Source: Verrucomicrobiota bacterium
GTDB taxonomy: Bacteria > Verrucomicrobiota > Verrucomicrobiia > Limisphaerales > UBA1319
Length of the DNA: 64,000 nt
NCBI GenBank assembly: GCA_022709905.1
Contig: JAKLHY010000007.1
Location: 62,001 to 126,000 of the forward strand
Reading direction: 5' to 3'
Numbering within the stretch: position 1 is the first letter of the stretch; every line of letters starts with the position of its first letter. The notes below the pieces were generated by a model. It did no database searches and was not told the origin of the DNA. It worked only from the letters and a program-made list of their open reading frames with translations. The translations under genes and the position numbers were made by a program. Below, in pieces: positions 45,312 through 55,095 of this stretch.

Positions 45312-45635
45312 AATTGTTTCCTTCCTTGAGACCGATTACGGGGGTTATGCTACGGAATTCGTGCCGGACGCGCCATCGATTTTTCATCTCGGGCAAAGGA
45401 CAGACCCTCCCGGGCCAGAACCCAAGACCGTCAACATTCGAAGCGTTGCGGAGATCGTGTTGTCTGTGGATGCCTTTGTGCTAAATTAATTAGGGTTCGC
45501 GCCGGACAAGGGAACGTGATTCGGCTTCGACTCATGGGTTTTTCAGGGGCCACGTCGTTCATGCGTTTTTGTGATGGCCAGGCTGAACCACGGCATCCGA
45601 TCGCTGGCCGGGCTTCAGAAAGTGAGGTCTGCTGT
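45312..45635. other. Divergent region between sulfatase and V-ATPase operon
   Basis: No gene is seen in 324 bp. On the plus strand TTGTCT (45460-45465), a 16-bp spacer and TAAATT (45482-45487) form a modest promoter candidate for the kinase and V-ATPase operon. On the minus strand the sulfatase Shine-Dalgarno sequence lies just inside, near 45318-45326. Confidence 0.4.
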
Positions 45636-46364
45636 ATGTCGAATATCGAGGAGTTGGTCGGCAGGCAGATAATGTTGGGGGAATTGAGGCGGCGTGTGGA
45701 GCAAAGGGGCCCCGGGCCATTGGGAGAGGGCCATCAAAAGGAGGATTATCGACCATGCCTAGTGGTTTCCCGGCAATGCGGCAGTGGAGGCACCAGCCTG
45801 GCCCAGGGGATCAGCGAACGATTAAAGTGGCAGGTCTTTGACCGTGAGATCGTGGAAGAGGTGGCCCGAAGTGCTCACGTGCGGCGCCAACTCATTGATA
45901 GCGTCGACGAGCGCGTGCGCTCCGGTTGGAGCGAATTCTGTCGCAAATTTGCTGAAGGCGAAGGCATTGGCCGCGAAACTTATCTCTACCACCTCCGTCA
46001 GGTGATCCTTGCCCTGGGCCACCACGGCAACGCCATCATCCTTGGACGCGGCGCAAATTACATTCTTCCGGCTAATTCGACCGTGCGAGTGCACCTGATT
46101 GCCTCCGTGCAGTTGCGCGCCCTCCGGGTGGCCACACGCGAGAATATCCCTCTCAACAAGGCCAGACACCGCGTCGAGCAGATCGACGCTGAGCGCGCGG
46201 CGTTTATCCACGAGGCTTTTGGGAAGGATGTGAACTCCCCGGAGGATTACGATCTCGAGCTCAACACGGACGAGCTCAGTATCGAGTCCGCCGCGGAGAT
46301 TGTTCTGGCCAAGTTGCACTCGAAGTTGGGTGTCCCACTGGAAACCGTGCCATGCGGGAAGTAA
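45636..46364 (+). CDS. Cytidylate kinase-like protein
   Basis: The 242-residue protein has a P-loop-like SRQCGSGGTSLAQGIS near residue 50 and VFDREIVEEVAR, with ILGRGANYIL in the middle, as in the cytidylate-kinase-2-like (AAA_18-type) family. Its substrate is unknown; the family is not always a true nucleotide kinase. The ATG at 45636 has GAGG upstream; the frame extends back to 45516. It overlaps the next V-ATPase gene by 13 bp, so it belongs to that operon. Confidence 0.78.
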   Translation: MSNIEELVGRQIMLGELRRRVEQRGPGPLGEGHQKEDYRPCLVVSRQCGSGGTSLAQGISERLKWQVFDREIVEEVARSAHVRRQLIDSVDERVRSGWSEFCRKFAEGEGIGRETYLYHLRQVILALGHHGNAIILGRGANYILPANSTVRVHLIASVQLRALRVATRENIPLNKARHRVEQIDAERAAFIHEAFGKDVNSPEDYDLELNTDELSIESAAEIVLAKLHSKLGVPLETVPCGK

Positions 46365-46678
46365 TTCAAACCCTGATCCAGACCGAGGGTGAAGCCCGCC
46401 ATATCGTTCTGTCGGCTCGAAAAGAGGCGGATGACCTCCTGTCTGAGGCCGAAAAACAGGCCCGAAATCTGGCGGCCCATAACCGCCAAACAACCCGCCT
46501 CGAAGCCGCCCAGACCATCGAGACGGCCGTGAAGGCCGCCCACCAAGAGAAACAAAGACTGCTGGAACTAGCCGCAGCCGAAATCCAAAACCGCATGCGC
46601 CTGGATGAGACCATTCGTAACCGGCTGGCCGACGCAGTGGTCCGCTGCATCTGCGATCAGCCGTCCCAGTCCAAATGA
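46352..46678 (+). CDS. ntpF: V-type ATPase peripheral stalk subunit G-like
   Basis: The 108-residue protein is one long helix with high Glu, Lys, Ala and Arg content (LIQTEGEARHIVLSARKEADDLLSEAEKQ in pieces), as in bacterial stalk subunit G/F that pairs with subunit E. It begins inside the end of the kinase gene and is followed 9 bp later by subunit C. Sequence conservation in this family is weak; position in the operon carries the call. Confidence 0.75.
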   Translation: MREVIQTLIQTEGEARHIVLSARKEADDLLSEAEKQARNLAAHNRQTTRLEAAQTIETAVKAAHQEKQRLLELAAAEIQNRMRLDETIRNRLADAVVRCICDQPSQSK

Positions 46679-46687
46679 TGCGACTCT

Positions 46688-47752
46688 ATGATTCGGGACA
46701 TACGGAACAACCCCGACTTCCTGGCCGCTCTCCTGCATGGCCGGCGCAGCCATATGGCGGAAAGAGAACGCCTGGAGGCCCTCTGCCGGATACGCACGAT
46801 CCGGCAATTCGAATCCGAGATCTCGCCCGGGTCTCAAACCGACTCAATCCGGAAAATTCAGCAACGGTTGGCCCAGGACTTGGCCAGAGAAATCACGCGG
46901 ATCGCAGCCCGCCTCGTCCCGACTGACGCCGACTTGATCCGCTGGCTCGCCGTGCGATTCCAGGTTGAGAATCTGAAAGTCCTCCTGCGCAGCCTTCTCA
47001 CAGGCATCCGACCGGCCGCCATGCTCCCCCATCTCCTGCCCCTGCCGCGCGAACTGGCTTGGAACGTGGAGACTGTGGAAACGACTCAGTCCATGGAGGA
47101 TTTAGCCCATCTTTTGCCTCAAGGCCCCATGAGGAAGAGCTGGGTTGAAGCCGTCGCCGTTTACGAGGGGGAAAACCGCCCCTTCTTTTTCGAGGCGGCA
47201 CTGGACCGCGCCTATTTCAGAGAGCTGCTGGCCCGCACCGAGGCGCTGACCGGTGATGACCGGGACCTCGCAAGACCTCTGGTTCTCCAGGAAATTGACA
47301 CTTACCATTTAATGCTGGTGGCCCGAGGCGTGTTCATTCACCGGCTCGAGGCAAAAATCCTTCTGCCGCTGCATGTCACCGGAACGGGGATTTCCCACGA
47401 GCGCTTCACTGCAATGCTGACGGATCCTGATTTGCGCGCCGCGGCCGGACGCGCATTGGGCCGCGCTCTCGACACACTGCCGGCCGCGCCGACCGAAGCC
47501 AGCGAGCCCGCAATGCCGGTTGATCCAGCCGGTCTCGAAGCGCTCGCCTGGAACCGTTTCCTCCGTCTCGCGAATCGCGCGTTTCGCCGAAGCCACATGG
47601 GTTTCGCGGCTGTGGTGGCTTTCGTAGCCCTGAGGCGCGTGGAAATCGCAAATCTCATCACCCTTTCGGAGGGGATTCGTGTCCAACTCCCCGAAGAACA
47701 GAACCGTGCCCGGATGATCCCACGCCGAAACCTGGAGGCAGCCCATGTTTAG
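46688..47752 (+). CDS. ntpC: V-type ATPase subunit C (central stalk cap)
   Basis: The 354-residue helical protein matches subunit C/AC39, which docks the rotor to the membrane ring. It shows repeated helical segments such as RWLAVRFQVENLKVLLRS and QEIDTYHLMLVARG, and near the end RRVEIANLITLSEGIR, a typical C-terminal motif. It overlaps subunit I (ATG 47745). In most bacterial operons C lies between E and F; here it is second, an order worth noting. Confidence 0.85.
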   Translation: MIRDIRNNPDFLAALLHGRRSHMAERERLEALCRIRTIRQFESEISPGSQTDSIRKIQQRLAQDLAREITRIAARLVPTDADLIRWLAVRFQVENLKVLLRSLLTGIRPAAMLPHLLPLPRELAWNVETVETTQSMEDLAHLLPQGPMRKSWVEAVAVYEGENRPFFFEAALDRAYFRELLARTEALTGDDRDLARPLVLQEIDTYHLMLVARGVFIHRLEAKILLPLHVTGTGISHERFTAMLTDPDLRAAAGRALGRALDTLPAAPTEASEPAMPVDPAGLEALAWNRFLRLANRAFRRSHMGFAAVVAFVALRRVEIANLITLSEGIRVQLPEEQNRARMIPRRNLEAAHV

Positions 47753-49700
47753 CCCGGTCCCCATGATGCGGCTCAGCGCGATCGTACTCGAACGCGATGC
47801 CCGCGCCACGCTGCGGGAACTTGGCCGCCTCCGAACGGTTCAACTGACGTGCGCGCCCTCCGAAGAAAATCCCGCACCGCTGCGCTTCCCGGATTACACA
47901 CGAGAAATTGCGCGCTGTGATCGCCTTCGATCTCGCCTGACAGAGCTTCGCCGGACTCTCGACATCAAAAGCGCTCCCCCCTCCCCAGCCCCGGCCGAGA
48001 TGACCCTTCCGCAGGCGGAATGCCTGCTCGCGGAACTTGAACGTATGTCGCATGACCTGGCTAGCCGCCGGGAAGGTGTTCTGCGGCGTTCGGATGAATT
48101 AGACCATTTGAGCGTTCAAATCCGTCTTTTGAGCAATCTCAACACCCCCCTGGATGAGATTGGCCGGTTTGAATTCCTGCATTTTGTCACGGGCAGCATG
48201 CCCGAAAAACCGTTCGAGCATCTCACGGTGGAGGCTGCGGCGGTCTTCTTGCCCCAGCCCATCCATCAGGGACGAGTGCCCCTCGTGGCCGTCACCACAA
48301 AATCACGCGGTCCCTCGATGGACAACACGTTGAAGCGCGCGGGTTTTCATCCGGAGAAACTTCCACCCCCAAACGGAAGAACCGCGGAGCAGTGGCTGGC
48401 GGAAATGCGCCGTGACCAGGACGAGAACGATACCGAGCTGGGCCAACTGCAGGCGGCGATCGAGTCTTTGGCGGCACAATATTCCAGCACCCTCGCAGGA
48501 TTAGAGGTCTGGGTTGATACGGAACGTCAACTCCTGCAGGCCGAGCAATCCTTTGCGCGGACTCAATCGACGGTGTTAATCACAGGCTGGACTCCGAAAG
48601 CGGCGGAGATAGAACTACGAAAGCGGCTGTCGGAATGCACCCATGGCCGGTGCGTCCTCGAAGTCCGGGCGCCGACAGATGTCCCCGAGAAAGACATCCC
48701 CGTATTGCTGAGGCATTCCCGGCTGCTGCGTCCGTTTGAAATGCTGATCACGGCGTATGGCCTGCCAAAATACCGGGAACTGGCGCCGACGCTGTTCGTC
48801 GCAATTTCTTATGTCCTCATGTTCGGCATGATGTTCGGCGATGTCGGGCATGGATTTCTGCTGGCACTGGCCGGGCTTGGCGTCAAGCTGAAGAGTCGGA
48901 CCGCGAAGGGGCGCGACCTCGGAACTCTGCTTCTTTTCAATGGTCTTGCGAGTGCGGTGTTCGGAGCCGTATATGGCAGTTACTTTGGCGTTCCGCAACT
49001 GAAGGAGCACGCCCTCTGGCGCGATCCGCTGGAGGGCCAGCCCATCGCGTTGATGCGGTTGGCGATGGGCGCGGGTGTCGTTCTGATGAGCTGCGGTTTG
49101 GTCCTGAATATCCTGAATCGTCTTCGTCATCAGGAATGGATCGAAGGCGTCCTCGGGAAGTTTGGGATCATGGGCGTGGTGTTCTACTGGGGGGCGATTG
49201 TCCTGGTGGCAAAGGCCGCGGCGATTCGCGCTCAAGGCTGGTGGTCGCCGGCCCTGGTGGCATTTCTCGGCATGCCGGTCCTCTGCTGGGCGATCAAGGA
49301 CCCGCTGGAGCTGTTCGTCCGCCGACGCGCCGGCGCGTCTGCGCACGATGAGGGCATGATGGTGGCCCTCACAGAATCGCTGGTTGGCGCGTTTGAAGGC
49401 GTCATGCTCTACCTCGCCAACACCGTGAGTTTCGTCCGTCTGGCCGCCTACGCGATGAGCCACGCGGCATTGCTCATGGCCGCGTTCACCCTGGCATCGG
49501 AAGTGAGCCCTGTCCCGGGAGTCGGTCCGGTCTTGAGTGGGCTGGTCGTTGTCCTCGGCAATTTGGCTGCGATGCTTCTCGAAGGGATTGTGGCATCGGT
49601 GCAGGCGCTGCGATTGGAGTACTATGAGTTTTTCGGAAAATTTTTTTCGGGTGAAGGCCAGTCCTTTCAACCTTTTTCTCTGGCTGCCCCCCGGACTTGA
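47745..49700 (+). CDS. ntpI: V-type ATPase subunit I (membrane stator)
   Basis: The 651-residue stator subunit has a cytoplasmic coiled-coil half (residues 1-310; two long helical arms around LPQAECLLAELERM and ELGQLQAAIESLAAQY) and about seven transmembrane helices from residue 340. The membrane half includes VLMFGMMFGDVGHGFLLAL, the family hallmark, and VSFVRLAAYAMSHAALL, which holds the arginine facing the c-ring. It forms the ion half-channels. Confidence 0.93.
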   Translation: MFSPVPMMRLSAIVLERDARATLRELGRLRTVQLTCAPSEENPAPLRFPDYTREIARCDRLRSRLTELRRTLDIKSAPPSPAPAEMTLPQAECLLAELERMSHDLASRREGVLRRSDELDHLSVQIRLLSNLNTPLDEIGRFEFLHFVTGSMPEKPFEHLTVEAAAVFLPQPIHQGRVPLVAVTTKSRGPSMDNTLKRAGFHPEKLPPPNGRTAEQWLAEMRRDQDENDTELGQLQAAIESLAAQYSSTLAGLEVWVDTERQLLQAEQSFARTQSTVLITGWTPKAAEIELRKRLSECTHGRCVLEVRAPTDVPEKDIPVLLRHSRLLRPFEMLITAYGLPKYRELAPTLFVAISYVLMFGMMFGDVGHGFLLALAGLGVKLKSRTAKGRDLGTLLLFNGLASAVFGAVYGSYFGVPQLKEHALWRDPLEGQPIALMRLAMGAGVVLMSCGLVLNILNRLRHQEWIEGVLGKFGIMGVVFYWGAIVLVAKAAAIRAQGWWSPALVAFLGMPVLCWAIKDPLELFVRRRAGASAHDEGMMVALTESLVGAFEGVMLYLANTVSFVRLAAYAMSHAALLMAAFTLASEVSPVPGVGPVLSGLVVVLGNLAAMLLEGIVASVQALRLEYYEFFGKFFSGEGQSFQPFSLAAPRT

Positions 49701-49818
49701 GCCTTTAGGGGGGACCAGCCGGAAGGGACTCGGCGTTTCGGGACAAGATGGGCGGCGCCCCACACCCGTGAACCAAAACGCCCGCCCCGCCGATTGATCG
49801 ATGGGATGTCGGTGAACC

Positions 49819-50172
49819 ATGAAATGGAATCCAAACATGAACAAGACATTCAAGAAAGGGGTCGGATGGCTTCTCATCGGCGGACTCCTGGTGGCCTCGA
49901 CGGCCCTGGCCGCCGAAAATGCCGGCCCGGAACTTACAGCCGAAGAGAGCCATGTTTATCGGACGATCGGCCTGGGTGTGGCCGCGGCCTTTGCCGTCGC
50001 GGTTAGCATCCTGGGGTCCGGCTATGCCGTCGGCAAAATCGGATCGGCGGCGCTCGGGGCGGCGGCTGAAAAACCGGAACTGCTCATCCGCAGCCTTCTC
50101 TTCGTGGCTCTGGCGGAAGGACTGGCCGTCCTGGGCTTTGCCATCGCCATGATGCTCATCCAAAAGATGTGA
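49819..50172 (+). CDS. ntpK: V-type ATPase membrane rotor subunit K
   Basis: The 117-residue subunit has a signal-like N-terminus (GWLLIGGLLVASTALAA) and only one hairpin of two helices: GLGVAAAFAVAVSILGSGYA and LFVALAEGLAVLGFAIAMML, with ion-binding Glu100. Many V-type K subunits have a duplicated four-helix form, so this is an F-like single hairpin. No Gln or Ser/Thr ligands typical of sodium c-rings flank the site (AEGLA), which suggests protons. The ATG at 49837 is an alternative start. Confidence 0.88.
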   Translation: MKWNPNMNKTFKKGVGWLLIGGLLVASTALAAENAGPELTAEESHVYRTIGLGVAAAFAVAVSILGSGYAVGKIGSAALGAAAEKPELLIRSLLFVALAEGLAVLGFAIAMMLIQKM

Positions 50173-50187
50173 GCGGGGAGGTTCATC

Positions 50188-50511
50188 GTGAGGTTCTACT
50201 GCATCGGTGACGAGGATACCGTGAGGGGTTTCCGCCTGGCGGGTGTCGAGGGCTGCGTGCCGGTCTCCGCGCCTGAAGCGCTTAAAGCCCTCCATGAAGC
50301 CGCCGCACGATCGGAACTCGGAATCGTCCTCCTCACCCAATCGGTTGCCGCCCGGATACGCAACCAGGTCGACACCTTCCGGATGGAGCGGGATCGGCCT
50401 CTGCTCGTCGAGATTCCCGATCCCAACGGTCCGCTGCCCGGTCGGAAGACACTGCGAATGCTGGCGCATTCCGCCGTCGGCATCCGCGTGGACAAAGCAA
50501 CAGGAGCCTGA
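50188..50511 (+). CDS. ntpG: V-type ATPase subunit F
   Basis: The 107-residue protein has the Rossmann-like fold of the rotor subunit F: MRFYCIGDEDTVRGFRLAG at the start, GIVLLTQSVAARIRNQVD and PLLVEIPDPNGPL. It starts with GTG at 50188 after GGGAGG at good spacing. It joins subunit D in the central shaft and precedes subunit E by 0 bp (stop then ATG at 50512). Confidence 0.87.
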   Translation: MRFYCIGDEDTVRGFRLAGVEGCVPVSAPEALKALHEAAARSELGIVLLTQSVAARIRNQVDTFRMERDRPLLVEIPDPNGPLPGRKTLRMLAHSAVGIRVDKATGA

Positions 50512-51153
50512 ATGACCCAGCCCTCCCCCAACTCGGCCGGCTTGATTCAACAGGAAATCTTCGATGACGCCCGCCAGCGACAGCAGGAGATTCTCCAGCG
50601 GGCGCGACAGGAAGCGGATGCCATCACTGCAAAGGCCGAAAAGGAAGCGGAACAGTTTCGGCGTGAAGCACTGAGCATCGCCCGAGACGAGGCCCAACGA
50701 CGATCCGAGGCCATCCTGGCGACCGTCTCCATCGAGACGGGCCGCATGCGCTCGGCGCGCCTCGAGGAATTGCTTCGGGCAATCTACGACCGGGCTCGGG
50801 AACAACTTCGGAATCGCTCCGGTTTTGATTACCGCAAAACCATGATCCGACTCTGCGTCCAAGCGCTGAATCAAATGGCGGGCACATCCTTCCGGCTTCG
50901 GCTTTCGGCCGGGGAACGCCGCACCCTGGGCGATGGTCTGTCTGAAGAGATCCAACATGGCGTGGAACGTCCGATCTATCCCCTCCAGATCGTTCCAGAC
51001 CTCGGCCTCAGAGAGGGGGATTTCCTCATCGAGGACGCAAGCGGCCATCAGGTGTGGGACCTCAGCCTTGACGCGCGTCTGGAACGTTGCTGGCCGGAGT
51101 TGCGCCGCCAGATTGCGTCGTCAACGGCGTTTTCTGAATTCAGTTCGACATGA
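50512..51153 (+). CDS. ntpE: V-type ATPase peripheral stalk subunit E
   Basis: The 213-residue subunit has a long charged N-terminal helix (EIFDDARQRQQEILQRARQEA) that pairs with the G-like stalk, and a mixed C-terminal head with GDFLIEDASGHQVWDLSLDARLER, the E family end. It overlaps subunit A (ATGA). Confidence 0.87.
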   Translation: MTQPSPNSAGLIQQEIFDDARQRQQEILQRARQEADAITAKAEKEAEQFRREALSIARDEAQRRSEAILATVSIETGRMRSARLEELLRAIYDRAREQLRNRSGFDYRKTMIRLCVQALNQMAGTSFRLRLSAGERRTLGDGLSEEIQHGVERPIYPLQIVPDLGLREGDFLIEDASGHQVWDLSLDARLERCWPELRRQIASSTAFSEFSST

Positions 51154-52946
51154 ACACACCCCCGAACGGCATGGAACCAACCGTCATTCGCATCAGCGGC
51201 CCCATCGTGACTGCCGCTGGCATGAGGTCTGCCGCGATGTACGAAGTGGTGCATGTCGGTGAGGAGGGCTTGGTCGGAGAGGTGGTGCGCATCGTCGACG
51301 ACCGCGCCACTATCCAGGTCTACGAGGATACCACCATGCTCAAGCCGGGCGCGCCGGTCCGTGGCACGGGCGCGCCGCTGTCTGTATGGTTGGGACCGGG
51401 GTTGCTCGGCCAAATCTATGACGGCATCCAGCGTCCCTTGCGCGGAATCCAGGAACGCAGCGGCGCCTGGATCCAGCGCGGCGAGAAAGTCGATCCGCTC
51501 GACCTGAACCGGCGTTGGACCTTTGATCCCCGCGTGCGGCAGGGTGATGTCGTGGAGGCCGGCGGGATTTTGGGTGAGGTTCGGGAAACGGAGCTGGTGC
51601 GGCACCGCGTGCTGATTCCTCCTGGCATAGCGGGCACATTGAAATGGATCGCCGGACCTGGCGATTACGCCTTGAGGGACACCATCGCCCGAATTGAGAC
51701 GCTCCGCGGCGAGCGGGCGGTGAGCCTGTGGCATCCGTGGCCAGTCCGGCAACCGCGCCCGATTCGGGAACGCTTGCGTGTCCAAGCCCCGTTGATCACC
51801 GGTCAACGCGTCATTGACACTCTCTTTCCCATGGGCAAAGGCGGGGCCGGCGCCATTCCCGGGGGGTTCGGCACTGGCAAGACCATCACCCAGCACCAAC
51901 TTGCCAAATGGTCGGACGCGGAGATTATCGTCTTTATTGGCTGCGGAGAGCGTGGCAACGAAATGACCAGCGTCCTGCGGGAATTCCCCGAGCTGAAAGA
52001 CCCGCGCTCCGGGCGGCCGCTCATGGACCGCACCATCCTCATTGCCAACACCTCGAACATGCCTGTCGCCGCGCGAGAGGTCTCCATTTACACCGGAATC
52101 ACGCTAGCGGAATACTACCGGGACCAGGGCCTGAATGTTGCGGTTTTCGCGGATTCCACCAGCCGCTGGGCGGAAGCATTGCGCGAACTGGCGGCGCGCC
52201 TGGAGGAAATGCCCGCCGAAGAAGGCTTCCCCGCGACGCTGGCCTCGCGGTTGGCCCAGTTTTACGAGCGGGGCGGCGCCGTGACAACCCTGGCGGGAAA
52301 ACAGGCGTCCGTGACCATTGTCGGCGCCGTCAGCCCGCCGGGCGGTGATTTTTCGGAGCCCGTGACGCAACACACCCGCCGGTTCATCCGATGTTTTTGG
52401 GCCCTCGACACGGAATTGGCCAACGCCCGGCATTACCCCGCCATCCACTGGCTGCAGTCCTATTCCGAATACGCCGAAAACGTGGCTCCCTGGTGGGAAC
52501 ATCAGGCGCCCGACTGGAGCGAACTGCGCACCGAAGCGCTCGCCCTGCTCCAGCGCGAGGAACGGTTGCAGCAGGTCGTCCGGCTGGTCGGCCCCGATGT
52601 CCTGCCGGATTCACAACGCCTGATCCTGTTCATCGCCGGAATTCTGAAAGACGGCTTCTTGACCCAGAGCGCGTATGACGAGAAAGACACCTTTTGCGCG
52701 CCCGACCGCCAGGTGGCTTTGCTCCGCATGATCCTAACGTTGTATCGACGCGGACACGATCTGGTAGAAAAAGGCGTTCCGCTGGGGCGCGTGCGAGATC
52801 TATCTTGCATCCCCAAGGTCTTGCATGCCAAGGAATCGTTCGGCAACGACGAATTGCCGGGCCTCGCCGAATTGGAACAGCGCCTCCGCGACGAACTCGA
52901 CACGCTGGAAAAACAATTCTTCCAGGAGGACCGGCCCCATGGATGA
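51150..52946 (+). CDS. ntpA: V-type ATPase catalytic subunit A
   Basis: The 598-residue catalytic subunit has the Walker A motif GGFGTGKT at 238-245 (most relatives have GPFG), GCGERGNEM and the insert around residues 110-200 that marks A rather than F-type beta. [24 protein letters not shown] and [16 protein letters not shown] are also conserved. It forms the ATP sites with subunit B. It overlaps subunit B by 8 bp. Confidence 0.96.
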   Translation: MNTPPNGMEPTVIRISGPIVTAAGMRSAAMYEVVHVGEEGLVGEVVRIVDDRATIQVYEDTTMLKPGAPVRGTGAPLSVWLGPGLLGQIYDGIQRPLRGIQERSGAWIQRGEKVDPLDLNRRWTFDPRVRQGDVVEAGGILGEVRETELVRHRVLIPPGIAGTLKWIAGPGDYALRDTIARIETLRGERAVSLWHPWPVRQPRPIRERLRVQAPLITGQRVIDTLFPMGKGGAGAIPGGFGTGKTITQHQLAKWSDAEIIVFIGCGERGNEMTSVLREFPELKDPRSGRPLMDRTILIANTSNMPVAAREVSIYTGITLAEYYRDQGLNVAVFADSTSRWAEALRELAARLEEMPAEEGFPATLASRLAQFYERGGAVTTLAGKQASVTIVGAVSPPGGDFSEPVTQHTRRFIRCFWALDTELANARHYPAIHWLQSYSEYAENVAPWWEHQAPDWSELRTEALALLQREERLQQVVRLVGPDVLPDSQRLILFIAGILKDGFLTQSAYDEKDTFCAPDRQVALLRMILTLYRRGHDLVEKGVPLGRVRDLSCIPKVLHAKESFGNDELPGLAELEQRLRDELDTLEKQFFQEDRPHG

Positions 52947-54417
52947 ACTCGATTTCAAGATTCAAGATCGGGGACTGCAATATGTCGGCGCCGCACGCAT
53001 CGACGGACCGCTCGTGGTGATCGAGCGCGTCCGCGACGTCGGTTTCGACGAGGTGGTGGAAATCCTGGATTCGGAAAGCCGCCCCCGCATGGGCCGTGTT
53101 CTTGAAATTTCGGAAGCACAAGCGGTCATCCAGGTTCTCGAGGGCACCGCCGGACTTTCCAATGAGCGCCTCCGCGCCCGGTTTCTTGGCGAAAGCTTTC
53201 GCCTGCCCGTGTCCCGACAGATGCTGGGACGGGTCTTCGACGGCCTGGGGCGTCCGGCGGATGGCGGCCCGCCGCCGCTCTCGCCCGACCTTCGCGATGT
53301 CAATGGACGCCCAATCAATCCCCACGCGCGACGGTATCCGCGTGAGTTCATCCAAACCGGTCTTTCGGCCATCGATGGCATGAACGCGCTGGTGCGGGGA
53401 CAGAAATTGCCGATGTTCTCCGGCAACGGCCTGCCCCACGACCGCGTCTCGGCCCAAATTGTCCGCCAGGCCTGCCTTCCGGACGAACAGACCGAGTTCT
53501 CCATCGTCTTCGCGGCCATGGGAGTCAAACACGAGGTCGCCCAGTTCTTCATCCGAAACTTCGAGGACTCCGGCGCCCTCGCCCGGGTGGTGATGTTTCT
53601 CTGTCTGGCCGACGCGCCGAGCGTCGAGCGACTGCTCACCCCGCGCGTCGCCCTCACCGTGGCCGAGCATCTCGCCTTTGATTGCGGACAGCATGTCCTG
53701 GTCCTCCTGACTGACATGACGAATTATTGCGAAAGCCTGCGCGAGGTCGGCACCGCCCGAGGCGAAATCCCCGGACGAAAAGGATATCCCGGATATCTGT
53801 ACTCCGACCTCGCCAGCATTTACGAGCGGGCGGGACGCATCGAAGGATCGGCCGGATCCATCACCCAAATGGCGATCCTGACCATGCCCGCCGATGATAT
53901 CAGTCACCCTGTCCCCGACCTGACCGGATACATCACCGAAGGTCAGATCGTGCTCGATCGGGAGTTGTTTCAACGCGGCATCTATCCGCCCATCGCCGGC
54001 CTTCCGAGCCTCTCCCGCCTCATGAAAGACGGCATCGGCAAAGGCTTCACCCGCGACGACCACCCCCCCCTCGCCAGCCAGCTGTTCGCCTGCTATGCTT
54101 ACGTCAAAAAAGTCCGCGCCTTGGCCGACGTCATCGGCGAGGAGGAACTCAACAGCCTCGATAAACAATATATGCAGTTCGGCGAGGCGTTCGAACGACG
54201 GTTCCTGAACCAGGGCGAATACGAGAACCGTTCTCTCAAAACCACCCTCGAACTGGGCTGGGACATCCTCTCGATGCTTCCACGGGATGAACTCCACCGC
54301 GTAAGCGACGCGCTCGTGGAAAAACACTACCGCAAGCCCGACGCCTCCGAGGTTCTTCGTTCCAAAGCCCAGCCAGTCAACCCCCGAGACCTCCCAAGAA
54401 GCACCCCAACAGCCTGA
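52939..54417 (+). CDS. ntpB: V-type ATPase regulatory subunit B
   Basis: The 492-residue subunit begins [17 protein letters not shown] at 52939. The core includes IDGMNALVRGQKLPMFSGNGLPHDRVSAQI where subunit A has its P-loop, YLYSDLASIYERAGRIEGSAGSITQMAILTMPADDISHPVPDLTGYI in pieces, and PSLSRLMKDGIGKG. It is a few dozen residues longer than usual at the C-terminus. A frame extends upstream inside subunit A but has no family match. Confidence 0.95.
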   Translation: MDELDFKIQDRGLQYVGAARIDGPLVVIERVRDVGFDEVVEILDSESRPRMGRVLEISEAQAVIQVLEGTAGLSNERLRARFLGESFRLPVSRQMLGRVFDGLGRPADGGPPPLSPDLRDVNGRPINPHARRYPREFIQTGLSAIDGMNALVRGQKLPMFSGNGLPHDRVSAQIVRQACLPDEQTEFSIVFAAMGVKHEVAQFFIRNFEDSGALARVVMFLCLADAPSVERLLTPRVALTVAEHLAFDCGQHVLVLLTDMTNYCESLREVGTARGEIPGRKGYPGYLYSDLASIYERAGRIEGSAGSITQMAILTMPADDISHPVPDLTGYITEGQIVLDRELFQRGIYPPIAGLPSLSRLMKDGIGKGFTRDDHPPLASQLFACYAYVKKVRALADVIGEEELNSLDKQYMQFGEAFERRFLNQGEYENRSLKTTLELGWDILSMLPRDELHRVSDALVEKHYRKPDASEVLRSKAQPVNPRDLPRSTPTA

Positions 54418-54444
54418 GGCTTCGCCCTGCAGGCTTCCCCCCTT

Positions 54445-55095
54445 ATGGCCAAGTTGAACATTCCCCCCACCAAGTCCACTCTCCTCCAGTTGAAGCGCCA
54501 GCTCGCCTTCGCCGAGGAAGGCTACGATTTACTCGACCAGAAAAGGCAGATTCTCGTTTTTGAGCTTTTGAATCACCTCGATCGCGCGCAGAAAACCGAG
54601 CGCCGACTCGAGGAGGTCCTCCGCCGCGCCCACGCCGCCTTGCGCGAAGCCCTCCTCGATATCGGGTCCGAAGCCCTGGATCGGGCCGCCCTCGGAGTTC
54701 GCATGGATCACCAGGCGACGATCTCGCCCCAATCCCTCATGGGCCTGCGCCTCCCCCACGTCCAATCCCGAATTGAAACCGCCGGCGTGCGTTTTGGCTT
54801 CAGCGGCACATCCGCCAACACCGACCTCGCCATGCAACGCTTCGTCGAAGCCCTGCCCTTGGCGGCAGAATTGGCCGAGTTGGAAAACGCCGTCATCCGC
54901 CTGGCGCGAGAACTGCGCAAAACCCAGCGGCGCTGCAATGCCCTCTCAAAGATCCTTATCCCCGCTCACCAGGAAACGATCATCTATATCGCCGGCTCCC
55001 TCGAGGAACGTGAGCGCGAGTCCTTCACCATCCTCAAAAGAATCCGGGAACGCTACGGAACGGCGGGCCGCCATCCGCAGGCGGACTCGTCGTAA
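54445..55095 (+). CDS. ntpD: V-type ATPase central shaft subunit D
   Basis: The 216-residue subunit has the two long helices of the rotor shaft: PTKSTLLQLKRQLAFAEEGYDLLDQKRQIL at the N-terminus, in the usual order, and LRKTQRRCNALSKILIPAHQETI with LEERERESFTILKRIR at the end. It closes the V-ATPase operon; a new block starts after a 430-bp gap. Confidence 0.92.
   Translation: MAKLNIPPTKSTLLQLKRQLAFAEEGYDLLDQKRQILVFELLNHLDRAQKTERRLEEVLRRAHAALREALLDIGSEALDRAALGVRMDHQATISPQSLMGLRLPHVQSRIETAGVRFGFSGTSANTDLAMQRFVEALPLAAELAELENAVIRLARELRKTQRRCNALSKILIPAHQETIIYIAGSLEERERESFTILKRIRERYGTAGRHPQADSS

Noticed and set aside
52630..54327. A 565-codon minus-strand frame opposite subunits A and B
   Set aside because: Subunits A and B are unmistakable on the plus strand; the antisense product has no recognisable motifs.
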